From Leptolyngbyaceae cyanobacterium MO_188.B28 (GTDB lineage: Bacteria; Cyanobacteriota; Cyanobacteriia; Phormidesmidales; Phormidesmidaceae), in assembly GCA_030065175.1 (NCBI GenBank), contig JASJDH010000033.1, forward strand, positions 1 through 33,061: a stretch of 33,061 nt of DNA, read 5' to 3'. The position numbers were made by a program, and so were the translations under genes. Positions 1 to 8,834 of the stretch are shown here, one piece after another (the stretch's first letter is position 1; every line of letters begins with the position of its first letter). The notes beneath the pieces were generated by a model. The model saw only the letters and a program-made list of their open reading frames with translations. It was not told where the DNA came from and searched no databases.

Positions 1-1
1 C

Positions 2-3000
2 ATTTCCTATTCCCTAAGCGACTCTGAATTTGCTCGTAAGCTCAACAACGCTCTGCAAACACAGGGTAAAAAGACCTGGTTTGATCAAGAAAGTATTGCA
101 GCAGGCACTGCGGACTTTGAGCAGGAAATTTATGCAGGTATTGAGAGGTCAGACAATTTTTTGTTTGTCCTCTCGCCCCAGGCCGTTGCTTCACCCTATT
201 GCGATCGTGAAGTTGAACACGCCGCCCGTCTCAATAAGCGATTCATCACCGTGTTGCATCGGCAGGTTAACCCGAAGGCGCTACCCCCGGCGCTGGCCAA
301 AGTCCAATGGGTTAATTTCAGCCAGATCAGCGATCAGTTTTATACCGGGTTTAACCAGGTAATTCGCATTCTGGAGACTGATCGCGACCACGTACAGCGC
401 CACACCCAGATATCCCTTCAGGCGCTACAGTGGCTAGAGAAAAATCAGAGTCCAGACTTACTCTTGCGAGGCGGAGAACTCGAGGCCGACCAAGCCTGGT
501 TCACGGAGGCCAAGCGAAGCCAAAAACATCCCCCGCCTACAGATTTACAAAAAACCTATATGCAGGCGAGTGAGGCGGCCCACCAAGCGGCGATTCGAGA
601 AGATCAAAGGCGGCGACGACTGCTGCAGTCCTTACTCGGTTTGATGACCGTCGCCTTTGTGGGCGCCTTGGGGGTGAGTATTTATGCAGTCTCACAAAAA
701 CAACTCGCAGACAAATTTCTGCGCGGACAAATTGGCTTATTAAGCGACCAGACCCATTCATTGGTGCAGAACGGACACGACTTCGACGCCTTGCTACAGG
801 CTACCCATGCGGGCCATTTGCTGCATAATTCAGGGAATATGGAGCTTGAAACCGTAACCAGGGTAGTGAATGCACTGCAGGAATCTCTGATTTGGGTAAA
901 GGCGCGCAATCGCGTCAAGGCCCATACCCACGAAATTCAGGCCATGTCCCTCAGCCCAGACGGGCAGCTCATCGCCACGGCGAGTCAGGATAAAACAGTC
1001 AAAATTTGGGGACAGGATGGGCGATTAATTCAAACCCTGCCCCATGGAAACATAGTGGAGGGAGTCAGATTTACCCCTGACGGTCAACATATTGTGACCC
1101 ACAGTCGCGATAGCACTGTCAGGCTGTGGACCCGTCAAGGAGAACTCAAGCTTGAAAGCCCCTACGAAGCAGATATTTGGAGCCTAGATATCAGTCCCGA
1201 TAGCCAGTGGGCGGCGGTGGGCGGTAAACGCGGACAGGTGCAAATCCTGCGGCTTGAAGATGGCCGCTCCGTGCAAACCTTCTCCTATAATCGGCCGGTA
1301 GAAGGCATTCGATTCAGTCCAGACGGCGCCTATTTAGCAAGTTGGGACAGCCAAGGCAATACCTTTAAGCTTTGGAATCGGGATGGAACGCTACAGCATA
1401 CTCTGGAGCACCCATTGGTGTGGGAGGTGATCTTTAGCCCTAACGGTCAAACCATAGCGACCCGTAGCAAGGATGGCGTGGTGAAAGTATGGTCCATCAC
1501 GGGTGAGGAAAGGTACACCCTAGATTTAGAATCCACCGTCTTTGAATTTATCTTTAGCCCAGACAGTCAGCAGTTGGCCACAGCGACTAGCAGCGGGGAA
1601 GTGCAACTGTGGCGCGTGGAGACTGGACAAGCACTGAAGGCGTTTAAGAAAAATTCGGGAGGATTTACCGACAGCGCCCACGGGGGAAAGATTAACAGCA
1701 TCTACTTTGGCCCCAACGGTCAAACCTTGGTGACCGCTAGCAGCGACTACACCGTTAAAGTCTGGAGCCTCACCGGCCAAGAGCTGCATCGTTTTCAACA
1801 TCAGTCGGAGGTATGGGAGGCGATCCCCTCTCCAGATGGCCGCTGGATTGTCAGCTATGACAACCAGTCCCTACTCAGGATATGGGATCTGGAGCGCCAA
1901 CCAGCTGTTCCCTTGAAGGGACATACCTTAGTGGTGACGAGAAGCTACTTTAGCCCTGATGGGCAATCGCTCGGCACCACGAGTCAGGATGGTCAGTTAA
2001 TTCTCTGGAGCCGGGAAGGTCATCAGCTTAAAACCTTAACCAACGAAGGGATACCCCTCAGAGATTTTAAATTTAGCGGCGACAGACAGCTGATCGCGAC
2101 TGGCGGGGGCAATGGGTTAGCAAAGCTGTACCAACTGGATGGAAACTTACTGCAAGCGCTCAGGCACGATAGCAGCGTTGTCAAGATCCAGATCAGCCCA
2201 GACGCCCAGCTCATCGCCACTTACCAAGACAATTCGATGGTTAAGCTGTGGTCAGTTGAGGGACAGCTTTTGAGGACCCTGGAAGAACAATATAGCCCCA
2301 TGTTCAGTTCAGATGGACAGCTGTTAATTACAGTTCAAGCAGGGAACGTCCATTTGTGGCGGGTCGAAGATAAAGCGCCTTACCTCAATGAAAAATGCTT
2401 GCTCAAGGGGCCGCCGGAACTCAAAGTCATTAGGCAGGTCACCCTCAGCCCCAATGGCCGCACGTTGTTTACGGCCAATACCGACGGAACGGCCCGAGTG
2501 TGGAGCTTAGGCTGTGAGCAACGGTTGGTGCTCAAGCATGGGGGCAACGATGTGAAGGTTCTGGCGGTAGCGTCTAGTCAGGACGGGCAGATAATCGTGA
2601 CCGTGGGCAGCGACAACACCGCCAAACTCTGGTCACTAAACGGAGACCTGCGCAAAACGCTTAAAGGACACAAGGCTACAGTCTTTAAGGTGATGTTTAA
2701 TCCCAATGGCCAATCTTTTGCGACCGCCGCTAATGACCAAACTGTCAAAATCTGGAGTCTCCAGGGAGACCTGCTGAGAACTCTCCAGCATCCAAATGAA
2801 ATCCAACGGATTCAATATAGCGCTGACGGACGACAGTTGGTGGTCGCCCACGGCCAGACACCGACCCTTTGGAATCTAGACTCGGAGGTGCTGAAGCCGC
2901 TCTCAGAGCTGCAATCAGCTCGGAAGGAAAGACATCGTCGGTCAGCGCCGCTAACTCGATGGTCGCCGCAGGAGGAGAAAAAAGGGATAGCTGAGCATCC

Positions 3001-3118
3001 TGTATACCCTCTAATTCGACTAGAGAGTCTGATGCTGCAGGCGTGCGAATGGCTAAACCCCTATTTGGAACAGTTGGAGGAAGACAATCAGGATCAAGCG
3101 CTATGCAAAATCGAGTAG
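2..3118 (+). CDS. TIR domain - transmembrane segment - WD40 repeat protein (5' end truncated by window edge)
   Basis: The frame is open to the window edge; upstream of the listed Met it reads ISYSLSDSEFARKLNNALQTQGKKTWFDQESIAAGTADFEQEIYAGIERSDNFLFVLSPQAVASPYCDREVEHA, a TIR_2-type domain. A hydrophobic span (LLGLMTVAFVGALGVSIYAV) follows, then about 16 WD40 units ending in VKIW/VKVW/AKLW. Confidence 0.93.
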   Translation: MSYSLSDSEFARKLNNALQTQGKKTWFDQESIAAGTADFEQEIYAGIERSDNFLFVLSPQAVASPYCDREVEHAARLNKRFITVLHRQVNPKALPPALAKVQWVNFSQISDQFYTGFNQVIRILETDRDHVQRHTQISLQALQWLEKNQSPDLLLRGGELEADQAWFTEAKRSQKHPPPTDLQKTYMQASEAAHQAAIREDQRRRRLLQSLLGLMTVAFVGALGVSIYAVSQKQLADKFLRGQIGLLSDQTHSLVQNGHDFDALLQATHAGHLLHNSGNMELETVTRVVNALQESLIWVKARNRVKAHTHEIQAMSLSPDGQLIATASQDKTVKIWGQDGRLIQTLPHGNIVEGVRFTPDGQHIVTHSRDSTVRLWTRQGELKLESPYEADIWSLDISPDSQWAAVGGKRGQVQILRLEDGRSVQTFSYNRPVEGIRFSPDGAYLASWDSQGNTFKLWNRDGTLQHTLEHPLVWEVIFSPNGQTIATRSKDGVVKVWSITGEERYTLDLESTVFEFIFSPDSQQLATATSSGEVQLWRVETGQALKAFKKNSGGFTDSAHGGKINSIYFGPNGQTLVTASSDYTVKVWSLTGQELHRFQHQSEVWEAIPSPDGRWIVSYDNQSLLRIWDLERQPAVPLKGHTLVVTRSYFSPDGQSLGTTSQDGQLILWSREGHQLKTLTNEGIPLRDFKFSGDRQLIATGGGNGLAKLYQLDGNLLQALRHDSSVVKIQISPDAQLIATYQDNSMVKLWSVEGQLLRTLEEQYSPMFSSDGQLLITVQAGNVHLWRVEDKAPYLNEKCLLKGPPELKVIRQVTLSPNGRTLFTANTDGTARVWSLGCEQRLVLKHGGNDVKVLAVASSQDGQIIVTVGSDNTAKLWSLNGDLRKTLKGHKATVFKVMFNPNGQSFATAANDQTVKIWSLQGDLLRTLQHPNEIQRIQYSADGRQLVVAHGQTPTLWNLDSEVLKPLSELQSARKERHRRSAPLTRWSPQEEKKGIAEHPVYPLIRLESLMLQACEWLNPYLEQLEEDNQDQALCKIE

Positions 3119-3123
3119 CCGCA

Positions 3124-3492
3124 TTAATGCTGCAATTGACTGCGGGTGATTTGGACCGAAATTTCGCCGCCAAAGTCGGGAATGGGAGCGGCTAATTTTG
3201 AGAGGGTGACTTGGATCTGGCTAAGTCGTGGGTCGGTGTGCAGACAGGCTTGGGCGATCGCACTAGCCAATTTCTCAATCAGTGCAAATTTTTCGGTTTT
3301 GATAATCTGCTGGGTGATGCGAATGATGTTGCGGTAGTCGCAGGTATCGGCGAGGCGATCGCTCTCTCCAGCTTTGGCAAGGTCCAGCCATAGGATGAGG
3401 TCTACTTCAAACCATTGACCGAGTACTTGTTCTTCAGGTAGGGCTCCCGTGTAGCCGTAGGCTCGAATGCCTTTAAGTTGAATGGTGTCCAT
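3124..3492 (-). CDS. folB: Dihydroneopterin aldolase
   Basis: MDTIQLKGIRAYGYTGALPEEQVLGQWFEVDL...DTCDYRNI...FALIEKLASAIAQ is typical FolB. Confidence 0.93.
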   Translation of the reverse strand: MDTIQLKGIRAYGYTGALPEEQVLGQWFEVDLILWLDLAKAGESDRLADTCDYRNIIRITQQIIKTEKFALIEKLASAIAQACLHTDPRLSQIQVTLSKLAAPIPDFGGEISVQITRSQLQH

Positions 3493-3543
3493 GTTTGTCT
3501 AAGCGACTCCTATCGTTCTGGCCCTTTGGCCCTCTCCCTAAAT

Positions 3544-3566
3544 CCCTCTCCCAGTTTGGGAGAGGG
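3544..3566. repeat. Palindromic CCCTCTCCCA-GTT-TGGGAGAGGG hairpin within a dispersed cyanobacterial-type repeat
   Basis: Perfect 10-bp inverted repeat with 3-nt loop, intergenic, inside a CCCTCTCC-rich stretch. Confidence 0.75.
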
Positions 3567-3671
3567 ACTTTGAAGTAAGTGGAGAGGGATTTTAATTGGG
3601 CAGAGAAGGATTGTGGACTAACAAGAATAGGCAAAGGGCAAGCTCGCGCCCATCGCACCCACCCCACCCAA

Positions 3672-3971
3672 CTAGTTTGTTCTATCAACTTCAATTTCGG
3701 CATGATAACTAAACCCGTCGTCCCAGAATTTTGATTCCTGTCCCAGTGGAATATTGAATTTATCTGAGCCTGGTTGGCATAAGAGTTTTACAGAAGTAAC
3801 CTTCAAATCTATGTCTTCTGTTTCATCGGCATCTGGGTCTGGCAGGTAAAAATAGAGAAGGATATCCCCAACTCTTGGTATGACGGGAAGGAGGATACTA
3901 TCTTCTTTTTTATTAATTTGCTGCTTCAGCGTTCCAAAGTCTCGAATCCAGATTCTGTAGATGGAAGACAT
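3672..3971 (-). CDS. Hypothetical protein (~99 aa), downstream partner of the Trypco1-like gene
   Basis: Listed ORF 3672..4010; the internal ATG giving MSSIYRIWIRDFGTLKQQ... begins at 3971, 14 bp after the upstream stop. Family not recognised. Confidence 0.6.
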   Translation of the reverse strand: MSSIYRIWIRDFGTLKQQINKKEDSILLPVIPRVGDILLYFYLPDPDADETEDIDLKVTSVKLLCQPGSDKFNIPLGQESKFWDDGFSYHAEIEVDRTN

Positions 3972-3984
3972 ATTGTTTTGCCTG

Positions 3985-4368
3985 CTACGGCCTGTTTTGA
4001 GGACGAACAAATTTTAGGGTGATTCCGCCAGTATTGCCTAACTTGCCTCCGTTACCTACTAAACTTACTTGGCCTTCGGCGTTGATTTCTACTGAGAGTT
4101 CTACTTCGTTGAGTTGCAGGCCAGTTTGGGTGGTGGCTTGGTCGAAGAGGTCGTTGACGATCGCAAGCATGCCTTGCATTTGGGTTTTGAGGGCTTGGGC
4201 GTCGAGGGGAACGCGCTGGCGCTTGGCGATTTTTTTGACGGCTTCGATGCCTCGGCTGGGACCGAAGCCGCCGCCGCGATCGCTGCTGGATCGACGGCCT
4301 TCGATTTCAATAGGTTCTTCTGCGTCTTCGGTTTCAGTAACGATCCAGAGGGTGTTTTCGTCGGCCAT
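3985..4368 (-). CDS. Trypco1 (trypsin-co-occurring domain 1) / CU044_2847-like family protein
   Basis: MADENTLWIVTETEDAEEPIEIEGRRSS...IEAVKKIAKRQ...LKTQMQGMLAIVNDLFDQATTQTGLQLNEVELSVEINAEGQVSLVGNGGKLGNTGGITLKFVR. ATG at 4368 chosen because a GAGGAG Shine-Dalgarno lies just upstream; the longer ORF to 4548 runs into repeat sequence. Confidence 0.75.
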   Translation of the reverse strand: MADENTLWIVTETEDAEEPIEIEGRRSSSDRGGGFGPSRGIEAVKKIAKRQRVPLDAQALKTQMQGMLAIVNDLFDQATTQTGLQLNEVELSVEINAEGQVSLVGNGGKLGNTGGITLKFVRPQNRP

Positions 4369-4420
4369 TGGAACAGGGCTCCTCTCGTTGGGGAAATGGG
4401 GTGGCGTAGATTGACAATCA

Positions 4421-4487
4421 ATAGAGGCAGAGCCTCTTGCAAATTTCTGGGTTCCAGGGAATAGAGGCAGAGCCTGAGGCTCTGCCT
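4421..4487. repeat. Dispersed palindromic AGGCAGAGCCT repeat
   Basis: ATAGAGGCAGAGCCT at 4421 and 4461; AGGCAGAGCCT-G-AGGCTCTGCCT is a perfect inverted repeat at 4465-4487. Confidence 0.75.
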
Positions 4488-4547
4488 GCGCGCCAGGGAC
4501 GGCGTAGTTGAGGGGCTTAGCATCCATTCGGCGAAGACACTCGCCCA

Positions 4548-4748
4548 TCAGACGATTACCTCACAGGTAATTGCGCCAGATTGCAATTCGATGGGAGCAG
4601 GTTCAAGATAAAGCGAGATCGCTTCCTGAATATTTGAGATCGCTTCGGCTTGGCTTTCACCACAAGAAGTGCAGCCAGGAAGCTCAGGACACCAAACTGC
4701 CCAGTCATTTGTCTCTGGATCTGGCTCAAGAATTACACGCCACTTCAT
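4548..4748 (-). CDS. HicB-like antitoxin / HicB_lk domain protein without adjacent HicA
   Basis: MKWRVILEPDPETNDWAVWCPELPGCTSCGESQAEAISNIQEAISLYLEP has the HicB signature (CPELPGC...GES..EA..NI.EAI..YLE). ATG at 4748 preferred over GTG at 4760. Confidence 0.85.
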   Translation of the reverse strand: MKWRVILEPDPETNDWAVWCPELPGCTSCGESQAEAISNIQEAISLYLEPAPIELQSGAITCEVIV

Positions 4749-4759
4749 ACTAAAAGTCA

Positions 4760-5338
4760 CTAGCCTCCAAGAACATTTGCGTAGAGGTCCCTTAGTTCAA
4801 GGGTAACTGGCATAGACGATAGCGTCACCTTGGAGTCCACACCACTATATTCTGTGAACAGCCATTGATATTCAGACTGCTTTACAAATTGCTCTACATG
4901 GTATCTGTCTTGGGCAATCAGCAAATATTCTTGCAGCGTGGGAATTGTGCGATAGGCCTCGAACTTGTCGCCTCGGTCGTAGCTTGCCGTGGAATCAGAC
5001 AACACCTCTGCAATCATCAGTGGATTGGTCACGGTATCTTTGCGGCCTGGTTTAAGTTCGACTGGATCTGCGATCGCCATCACATCTGGATAGGTATACA
5101 GATCTACTGCCGGAATCCAAAGTCGCTGATCGGTGACAAAGACGCTGTAGGGCTTGCCCCGTAAGCCAAACCACAACACTGCATTCAACGCAGTCGCAAT
5201 TTTATTGTGCTCAGGCGCTCCACCAGTCCTGGGGACAATTTCTCCGTTGCGATATTCGTTGCGAATGTCAGACTGAATTTCCAGCACCAGATAGTCTTCG
5301 GCAGTGTGGGTTGTGAGTTGGTTAGCTGCGATCGCCAT
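4760..5338 (-). CDS. Uma2 family endonuclease-like protein (DUF820)
   Basis: TAEDYLVLEIQSDIRNEYRNGEIVPRTGGAPEHNKIATALNAVL...YTYPDVMAIAD...NPLMIAEVLSDSTASYDRGDKFEAYRTIPTLQEYLLI. Confidence 0.92.
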   Translation of the reverse strand: MAIAANQLTTHTAEDYLVLEIQSDIRNEYRNGEIVPRTGGAPEHNKIATALNAVLWFGLRGKPYSVFVTDQRLWIPAVDLYTYPDVMAIADPVELKPGRKDTVTNPLMIAEVLSDSTASYDRGDKFEAYRTIPTLQEYLLIAQDRYHVEQFVKQSEYQWLFTEYSGVDSKVTLSSMPVTLELRDLYANVLGG

Positions 5339-5385
5339 AATCTACGTTACCTTCAGCACATCAAAGACGCTTACTTTCCTAGGAT

Positions 5386-6077
5386 TATTCAAGTTGGAGC
5401 GTCTGAATGTAGGCGATGTGTTCTGGCGTGTTTAGGGTTGTTTGCAATCGGTTGAAGACAGTCGCCAGATCCCAATTCTGCATTGCATCGACATCCAGGG
5501 ATAGCCCTGGAAAAATCCAACTGTGGATCAGCCTGTTTGCGTCTGGCTATCCCCGGATGTACTCGCTATCCTCCAAGCGATACCAGACAATTTCATTTTC
5601 ATAAATCTGCCAAACTACATATCTCTTGGACGCCATTGCGACGATACACGTTGAGTTTAGCGTTCAGATCATAATCAGATCATAAGAGGCGCTGCTGGCG
5701 GCAATCTCGACGATTAGCTCAGGAGCGCCCTCGATGTAGTCATCTTCGGTAATGTGCGATCGCCCGCCCACTTCGGGCTCAATCCGCAGGAGCGCATCGG
5801 GCTGGGTCTCATCATCCAGATCTAATCGCACTGTCGTGTTATCGGCTAAGTTCGTGCCTGGGGCGGCTGCATGGTAAACCGCTAGCCAGCCGATAATCAG
5901 GGCGTGGGGATTGCCGTGCTGCTGAGCGCAAACCGCAGGAGCCAGGTAGACAACCCCTTCAATTAATTCTGCTTTCTTCAAACGCGGCATCGTGGCGTAG
6001 CGGCGTTCAAATTCTGCGCGGGTGAGGCGATCGCCGTTTTCTAACAGAGGTGCTTTGTCAGGATGGAGGGCAACCAT
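5386..6077 (-). pseudogene. Uma2 family protein (DUF820), frameshifted and interrupted
   Basis: N-terminal ORF 5664..6077 (PRLKKAELIEGVVYLAP...APELIVEIAASSASYDL) breaks at an 11-bp-period tandem duplication. Homologous coding continues in shifted frames (NAKLNVYRRNGVQE / YVVWQIYENEIVWYRLEDSEYIRG* / PDANRLIHSWIFPGLSLDVDAM). Left boundary approximate. Confidence 0.85.
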
Positions 6078-6250
6078 TGACAGTCAAATCAAGGAGGGTG
6101 TCTAAATTGTGTCATGGGGGATTTCTAAGGGGTAGTGTAATCCAGGTTCCCTTCTCCAATTCTGATGTCTACTCTTGTAGTAGGAATTTTCCTAGAAGCT
6201 ATACTCAATGTTTTGCAGCAAAACTCATCTTAAGTGGAGGTATCGCTGCT

Positions 6251-6553
6251 ATGAACTCAGAAAAGCAGAGCATTCAACCCTCAATTGAGACTAGGCTTGA
6301 GGATAAAACGGTTTCAGCAGGGCGGCCTGTGGCGGAAATTTTCATACAGGCATTGATAGGCGCTGGTGTGGGATTGCTAATGAGTGCGCTGCTCATTGCT
6401 ATCTATCGGTGGGTTTGGCATGTAGAGGTGTCTTTGAAAGACGCAATGCTTTTGAGTGGAGGATTTTGCCTTTATTGTGGAATTCTGTCTGCTTGGCTAG
6501 TGAAGAGATTCTGGCGATTGCTTGTGGCTTTGTTGGAAAGTCTTTCAGCTTAA
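6251..6553 (+). CDS. Small membrane protein (100 aa, two predicted TM segments), hypothetical
   Basis: MNSEKQSIQPSIETRLEDK... with hydrophobic spans IFIQALIGAGVGLLMSALLIAIY and AMLLSGGFCLYCGILSAWLV; internal ATG chosen. Confidence 0.55.
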   Translation: MNSEKQSIQPSIETRLEDKTVSAGRPVAEIFIQALIGAGVGLLMSALLIAIYRWVWHVEVSLKDAMLLSGGFCLYCGILSAWLVKRFWRLLVALLESLSA

Positions 6554-6589
6554 TGGGCCTAATCCAACTCCCTTTAGTCTTTTCTTGTT

Positions 6590-6705
6590 CCTAAGCTGGA
6601 GCTTAGGAATACTCACAGGCTTGAAGCTCTAGCTTTCGGCGGAAAGGAAGCTGGAGCTTCAAACTGGCGTTCCCAAACTGGAGCTTGGAAACGAGGAGCG
6701 AAATC
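6590..6705. repeat. Dispersed (A)AGCTGGAGCTT / AACTGGAGCTTGG repeat cluster
   Basis: Repeated CTGGAGCTT / CTTGAAGCTCTAGCTT / GGAAGCTGGAGCTTCAAACTGGCGTTCCCAAACTGGAGCTTGGAAACGAGG units in intergenic DNA. Confidence 0.6.
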
Positions 6706-6907
6706 CGACGGAACCGGATGTAAGGAGTTATGAGCAACTGTAACATGGGCAAAGGGCAAGCCCGTACCCATCACATCCATATAGCCAAATTAGATGGGCT
6801 CCTTCTACTTTGAGCATCCTACAGACCGTGTAAGCTTCCAAATCTCAGTTCTTTTACCCCCCTTTTTGGCAAAAGAATTTTGATCGCGCAAAGTGCGAGG
6901 GAAATAT

Positions 6908-6927
6908 TTTTCTCTTTAAAGAGAAAA
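6908..6927. terminator. Candidate hairpin (TTTTCTCTTTAAAGAGAAAA) downstream of caspase-FGE gene
   Basis: Perfect 20-bp palindrome about 20 bp beyond the minus-strand stop at 6946. AT-rich, so only a candidate. Confidence 0.4.
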
Positions 6928-6945
6928 GTAGAGGAGAGCAAAGGG

Positions 6946-8834
6946 TTACAAAGTCCAAGAGGAGGCGCAGACAACACGAAAACCGATGTCGTTGACCCCG
7001 AAGGTGCGCGCGCCCCTAAAGCGATTGGCCGAGCGGCAGACGGACGGATAGGCGATCCAAGAACCACCCCGCAACAGCCTCGCTGCCTGGTTATCTGAAG
7101 ATAACCAGGCGCTGCCATCTATTGGGGCTCCTGCATAATTCTCATGCCAGTGGTCTAAGCACCATTCCCAAACATTGCCATGCATGTCGCACAGACCAAA
7201 GGCATTTTCAGGAAAGCTGCCTACGTTCGTCGTCTGCTCCCGATATTTTCCTTTAGGGCCAGAACCATAGGGAAAAGTTGCACGGTAATTAGCCAAGTCT
7301 GAAGTTAGAGTTTCACCAAAATGGAAGGGGGTTGTCGTCCCTGCGCGACAGGCATATTCCCATTCGGCTTCACTGGGCAAGCAATACTCTCGGCCTGTTT
7401 TTTGAGAGAGGCGCTGACAAAACTCCACTGCTTCATCCCAGGAAACTTGCTCAACCGGGCGATTCGACCCCTTAAAATAAGATGGTGCATGATTTAGTTC
7501 CTGTTCGACTTTAGGAAGGGCTGCAACTGCCTTCCACTGAGCCTGGGTAACCGAGTATTTCCCCATCAGAAATGATTGTATAGACACCTCGTGCTGGGGT
7601 ATTTCTCGATCATAAACCTGACCATCAGATGAACCCATCTTAAACGTACCGCCTGGAATCACCATCAATTCAAGATTAGCGCCATCACCCAATTTCTCAG
7701 TCCGAAATTCTGCTTGTTTGCGCTCTACGGTAATCTTTTTGTCCTGAATATTTACAGTAGCGACATTAAACTCTGCCATCTCCCCACTCGTGCTTGGCGG
7801 CTCAAGAGGAGGTAATTTCCAATCATTCAACTTGAGTATTCCTCTACCCAGCAGAACCGCACCAATACCACCACCAGTAAATCCCAGAATTTGAATCGCC
7901 CGACGGCGACTTATCCGCTTCCCTAAAGAATCAGGCGTTTTTTTCCTCGAAGAGGAAGGAAATATAGAGCGCCGTGCGGGTGAAGTCGACTTTTGAGGTT
8001 TTCTCGTATTGTTTGAAGTTTTCTCTGCAGGAGTATCCGGGACTGGAGACTGCTTCGCCTGAGGCGCGCTCTTTTTCGGCGCAATAGAATCATCCCCCTT
8101 AGAATGGGAAGAAGGAGACGGGGACGGGGGAGTCGCTGCGCGGGGCGTCACTTGAGCTGTCGTTGGCTTAGACTCTGGATGTTCTGGCAAGCTCCCCGGC
8201 GATGATGCCGGCGGCGCTCCACCTCCCCGAGACAATCGCTCAATCCCCTCAATGGCCGCCGGGTCCCCCGGAGACACCATCAAAACCCGAATCCAAAGCT
8301 GCCTCGCCGCCTTACTCTGACGCTTAACCTCAGCCGCAAGCGCATCATTTTTCAGCGCCATCACATCCGTCAGCGTCGCCTGCTGAGGCAGCAAAATCAG
8401 ATGGTTTTTGCTGGGCGGCTCGATCACCCCATAGGGCGTTTGCACAACCCGCTTATATTCCCGGGTGAGCTGAGGCACGTAATAGCGCAGCCGCTGATAA
8501 AGCCGCTCCACCGTGGCGCAATTGCCCTCCCCCTGCAGCCGCAAACTTTCAATCAACACATGGGTAAACGCCCCGTGTTGCAATTCCTGAATTTCATAAG
8601 ACGACTCCTCCGGGCTGCAGGAGAACAGCGTAATCACCCCCTGCTGCCTTTCTTGGCCAATGCCCAGCCCATCACGACGACCTCCATAACTGCGGCAGGC
8701 GTCAATTAAGAGGATGATATTATCTGCGCCGCTCCGACGCAGGCGCTCACTGATGTCGTGGATCGGAATCGCTGACCTTTCCAGATCGCCGCGATCGCCA
8801 TCAATCGGCATCAGATAATCGCGGTTCTGTATAA
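6946..8834 (-). pseudogene. Caspase-like (peptidase C14) + FGE-sulfatase domain protein, 5' truncated at an IS element
   Basis: Caspase part: QNRDYLMPIDGDRGDLERSAIPIHDISERLRRSGADNIILLIDACRS (catalytic Cys). TM/linker: IQILGFTGGGIGAVLLG. FGE part: MVIPGGTFKMGSSDGQVYDREIPQHEV...LPSEAEWEYACRAGTT...FGLCDMHGNVWEWCLDHWH...LLRGGSW...GFRVVC. The N-terminus with the catalytic His is missing; the ORF's ATG at 8844 lies inside the IS terminal sequence. Confidence 0.88.

Noticed and set aside
2745-3173. ORF of 142 aa on the minus strand over the end of the TIR-WD40 gene
   Set aside because: Antisense to a clear WD40 coding frame; composition is not protein-like and no family is recognisable.
4019-4523. 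Overlapping ORFs 4019..4414 (+), 4101..4523 (-) and 4114..4464 (+)
   Set aside because: Alternative frames over the Trypco1-like gene; low-complexity translations without family similarity.
8401-8709. 102-aa plus-strand ORF opposite the caspase domain
   Set aside because: Antisense shadow of a well-supported caspase frame.
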